This document shows, piece after piece, positions 60,912-64,000 of a stretch of 64,000 nucleotides of DNA. The position numbers were made by a program, and so were the translations under genes. The notes beneath the pieces are model-generated. The model saw only the letters and a list, made by a program, of their open reading frames with translations, did no database searches and was not told where the DNA came from. The DNA lies in contig DUZU01000003.1 of assembly GCA_013349285.1 (NCBI GenBank), positions 1 to 64,000 on the forward strand, read 5' to 3'. How positions within the stretch are numbered: position 1 is the stretch's first letter; every line of letters begins with the position of its first letter. Source of the stretch: Deltaproteobacteria bacterium. GTDB lineage: Bacteria; Desulfobacterota; Desulfobulbia; Desulfobulbales; Desulfurivibrionaceae.

Positions 60912-62096
60912 ATGACTAATAGCCAAGAATCATCCATATCAAGTTTTTTTAAAATGGAGTCAGCAGGCGGTATCACCCTCATGCTTGCGGCCGCTCTTGC
61001 ACTTGTGTGTGCAAATACGCCATTACAAGTTTATTACACCTTGCTTCTTGACACCCCTGTGGAAATCAGAATCGGCAGTCTGGAGATCGCTAAACCATTA
61101 CTGCTCTGGATCAACGATGGTTTAATGGCGGTATTCTTTTTTCTGGTCGGCCTCGAACTGAAACGGGAACTTATTGAAGGTGAGCTTTCGGATAAACGCA
61201 ATATTATTCTTCCCGGCGTTGGGGCGATTGGCGGCATGGCTATTCCGGCCTTGATTTATACCTTTTTTAACAGCAGCGACGCCACGGCCATGGACGGCTG
61301 GGCAATCCCCGCGGCCACCGACATTGCCTTTGCCTTGGGAGTGTTATCCCTGCTAGGCCCTAGGGTCCCAACCAGCCTGAAAATCTTCCTTACCTCGTTG
61401 GCAATCTTTGATGACATCGGGGCTATATTAATCATAGCTGTTTTCTATACCGAAAAACTTTCTCTGGCTGCGCTGATAATTGTTGCATGTTGCATCCCCA
61501 TTCTTGCCTTTTTAAACAAGCAGAATAACGGATCGAGAAGCTTATATATCATGCTCGGCGTTATAATGTGGATGGCGATGTTGAAGTCCGGCGTCCATGC
61601 GACCCTGGCCGGGGTGGTGATGGCCATGTTCATCCCGATGCAGTCAAAAACCGATGAAAATTACTCCCCGCTCAAGGATTTGGAACATGATCTCCATCCG
61701 GTGGTGGCATTTTTTATCCTGCCGATCTTCGCCTTTGCCAATGCCGGCATAAGTTTTACCGGGGTAGGCATCGACCAGATTCTTCACCACGTACCGGTCG
61801 GCATCGCCCTGGGCTTATTTTTGGGCAAGCAGGTTGGGGTTTTCGGGCTATGTTGGCTGGCCGTTAAGCTGAACCTGACCAGCCTGCCGAAAACAATGTC
61901 CTGGGGTTCGCTGTACGGCACGGCGGCGCTGTGCGGCATCGGCTTTACCATGAGTCTGTTTATCGGCTCCCTGGCCTTTGAGCAAACCCAGGTCAACCTG
62001 TTATTTGACGAACGGCTCGGAATTATTTTGGGGTCATTGGCCTCGGGGGTGGTCGGTTATCTGGTCTTACGACTCTTACCCCAACATGATGGCTGA
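60912..62096 (+). CDS. nhaA: Na+/H+ antiporter NhaA
   Basis: 'SAGGITLMLAAALALVCANTPL', 'INDGLMAVFFFLVGLELKRELIEGEL', 'AIPAATDIAFALGVLSLLG', 'DDIGAILIIAVFYT'. Confidence 0.96.
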   Translation: MTNSQESSISSFFKMESAGGITLMLAAALALVCANTPLQVYYTLLLDTPVEIRIGSLEIAKPLLLWINDGLMAVFFFLVGLELKRELIEGELSDKRNIILPGVGAIGGMAIPALIYTFFNSSDATAMDGWAIPAATDIAFALGVLSLLGPRVPTSLKIFLTSLAIFDDIGAILIIAVFYTEKLSLAALIIVACCIPILAFLNKQNNGSRSLYIMLGVIMWMAMLKSGVHATLAGVVMAMFIPMQSKTDENYSPLKDLEHDLHPVVAFFILPIFAFANAGISFTGVGIDQILHHVPVGIALGLFLGKQVGVFGLCWLAVKLNLTSLPKTMSWGSLYGTAALCGIGFTMSLFIGSLAFEQTQVNLLFDERLGIILGSLASGVVGYLVLRLLPQHDG

Positions 62097-62153
62097 GCAA
62101 AGCAAGGTTCCGACCATCCCCGCCCCGGCAACGGCACGTTGTGCACTCCACCT

Positions 62154-62187
62154 CAAAAAAAAGGGCCGTCCCAACGGGACAGCCCTT
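62154..62187 (-). terminator. Intrinsic terminator after apbE
   Basis: Minus strand AAAGGGCTGTCCC-GTTG-GGACGGCCCTTTTTTTT. Confidence 0.85.
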
Positions 62188-62216
62188 TGCACCAACAAAA
62201 ATCAGCGAGATATTGC

Positions 62217-63305
62217 TCAGCCGAATGCCTTCCAGCCCTTGGATTGCATCGTTACCCCGTTCTGTCTGACAACAAAACACTCACAATAGGGCTGGCGGTT
62301 GATGAAGCTGACCCCCTCGCTAGGCTCCATCACGAAAACGCTGGTGGCCAGGGCATCGGCATCCATGACCGAAGCGGCCTTGACCGTGACGCTGGTGGCG
62401 AGCAGCGGCGAATGCCCGGTGTGGCTATCGACGATATGGTGGAACATCCTTTCCTTATCGTAAAAGATCTCATAGTTGCCCGAAGTGGCGATGGCGCCAT
62501 TGGTCATCTTGATGACGGCCGGATACTGTTTCTGCTTGGCCGGATCCTGAATGGCCACGGTCCAGGGCTTGTTGCCGGCCGCGGCGCCATTGGTGCGGAT
62601 ATCGCCGCCCGCATTGATCAGGTGATTGGTAATCCCCTGCTGGGCCAGCAGTGAAGAGATGCGGTCAACAATAAAGCCCTTGGCAATGCCGTCGAGGGTG
62701 ATCCCCATTTCCGGCCGGGTAAAGCTGATCCGGCCGTTCTCGATCCGGATGTATTCGGAGCCGATTTTGGCCAACTCGGCCGTAATCTCGGCCTCGCTGG
62801 GTTTCAGGCCGGCGGCAAAACGTTGCTTGTAAAGATCAACCAGGGGCTTGACCGTGATGTCAAAGGCGCCGTTGGTCTGCTTATGATAATAAAGGGAGCG
62901 GGAAACCAGCTCGACAACCTCTGAGGAGTCAAACTCCAACGCCCCGTTATCGTTAAGCAGCGAGACCATGGAGGCTGCATCGTAACGGCTCAACAGGGCG
63001 GTCAGCCGGTCAATCTCGTCAAAGGCCAAGCCGATAGCCTGTTCCGCCTGATCCCGAGAAGAGTGGATGGCGGTAATCGACACATAGGTGCCCATGGCCG
63101 TTCTGGTGCGGGAAACCTTATACTCGTTCCTGCCAAAGAGAACCGCTTCGGCCTTATCAACGGAGAACAGAGCGGTAGAGGCTGCTCCAAGCCCGAGCAG
63201 GCCAGAGAGCTTCAGGAATGATCTTTTTTTCTGATCACAGGCTTCCGCCGTTTTAATCATTTTCATGGCTTTCCTCTTTTTTACTATCAATAACCACCCC
63301 GTCAA
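62217..63305 (-). CDS. apbE: FAD:protein FMN transferase (ApbE)
   Basis: 'MGTYVSITAIHSSRDQAEQAIGLAFDEIDRLTALLSRYDAASMVSLLN', 'GITLDGIAKGFIVDRI', 'NHLINAGGDIRTNG', 'HHIVDSHTGHSPL'; Tat-like signal. Confidence 0.94.
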   Translation of the reverse strand: MTGWLLIVKKRKAMKMIKTAEACDQKKRSFLKLSGLLGLGAASTALFSVDKAEAVLFGRNEYKVSRTRTAMGTYVSITAIHSSRDQAEQAIGLAFDEIDRLTALLSRYDAASMVSLLNDNGALEFDSSEVVELVSRSLYYHKQTNGAFDITVKPLVDLYKQRFAAGLKPSEAEITAELAKIGSEYIRIENGRISFTRPEMGITLDGIAKGFIVDRISSLLAQQGITNHLINAGGDIRTNGAAAGNKPWTVAIQDPAKQKQYPAVIKMTNGAIATSGNYEIFYDKERMFHHIVDSHTGHSPLLATSVTVKAASVMDADALATSVFVMEPSEGVSFINRQPYCECFVVRQNGVTMQSKGWKAFG

Positions 63306-63346
63306 CCAGGGGTCCGGTCTTCAAATTTACGGCAAATATTTGCAAA

Positions 63347-63997
63347 TCAACCCGCCATCCTCAAGCCGGCCGCCTGGCGGGCGACAAAATTTCGGCCATC
63401 ATATTTACGCATGATCTTACGGGGACATTTCTCAACACAGACCTCCTCGCAGGCGGATCCATAGGCGATACATTTCTCATGGTCGACCTTGATCAGGCCG
63501 CCCTCGTAGGCCACCGCCTCGGCCGGACATTTTTTGACGCACATCTTACACGAGATACAGCCGACCTCGCAGACCTTGGTCACATTCTTGCCGAGATCCT
63601 TGGTGCTGCAGGGCACATAGACCCGGGCCTTGAGGGTCTGCAACTCGATGACCCTCTTGGGGCAGGTCTTGACACAGGTGCCGCAACTCACGCATTTATC
63701 CGGATCGACCACTGGAAAATTCTCGACCATGGTAATCGCGTCAAAGGGACAGGCCTGGGCACACTCGCCAAGCCCGATACAGGCATACTGACAGGCGGAA
63801 GGACCGCCGAAGCCGAGATTGGCCGCGGTACAAGAGGCAAAACCGATATATTCGTGCTTGTGGCTAACCCTGCCCTCCTGGCGCGAACAGCGAACCAGGG
63901 CGATCATGTCTTCCATCGCCGCCATCTTCTTGCCGGTCAACACCGCCACTTTTTCGGCCACCGCTTCCTTGCCGGGAAAACACAGGTTCGGCGGCAC
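63347..63997 (-). CDS. rnfB: Rnf electron transport complex subunit B (N-terminal part outside the window)
   Basis: Polyferredoxin clusters 'CIGLGECAQACPF', 'CVSCGTCVKTCPK', 'CISCKMCVKKCPA', 'CVEKCPRKIM'; gene runs past the window edge. Confidence 0.88.
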   Translation of the reverse strand: MPPNLCFPGKEAVAEKVAVLTGKKMAAMEDMIALVRCSRQEGRVSHKHEYIGFASCTAANLGFGGPSACQYACIGLGECAQACPFDAITMVENFPVVDPDKCVSCGTCVKTCPKRVIELQTLKARVYVPCSTKDLGKNVTKVCEVGCISCKMCVKKCPAEAVAYEGGLIKVDHEKCIAYGSACEEVCVEKCPRKIMRKYDGRNFVARQAAGLRMAG

Positions 63998-64000
63998 ATC

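Noticed and set aside
63347-63997. Treating the RnfB fragment as a complete short polyferredoxin
   Set aside because: The frame is open to the window edge and the N-terminal cluster region is cut off; it is most likely a truncated view of full-length rnfB.

Overview
This 64 kb window looks like ordinary chromosome from a Gram-negative anaerobe. Desulfobacterota is a plausible source, inferred from a tetraheme cytochrome c, rubredoxin/desulforedoxin-type proteins, an Rnf subunit and abundant PAS/hybrid kinases. I see no rRNA, tRNA, CRISPR array, transposase or phage module. The dominant content is signalling: at least six histidine kinases, several with multiple receivers, including a hybrid-kinase/CheR/kinase/CheB cluster at 28.7-36.5 kb. 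Housekeeping and transport genes include prfC, a U32 peptidase, TamA/TamB-like proteins, ZIP, TerC, MscS, CorA/ZntB, NhaA, MFS transporters and a motB-motA pair. The best candidates for something undescribed are: (1) two tandem small hydrophobic paralogs (45185-45666, minus strand) sharing a W-x2-SCL-xS...GPLGLV motif, behind a near-consensus sigma54 -24/-12 site with an upstream palindrome and followed by a strong terminator; (2) a DUF1538-DUF1538-PII-CBS-zinc ribbon-NhaA gene run; (3) a CheR/CheB pair lacking CheA and MCP next to a giant hybrid kinase; (4) a YkgJ-type cysteine-cluster gene with no ATG/GTG/TTG start in frame; (5) a rubredoxin gene missed by the ORF track in a redox operon with a palindromic operator; (6) a roughly 70-bp promoter-region repeat at 38.78 and 42.73 kb. 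All family assignments come from reading motifs in the translations; no searches were run.
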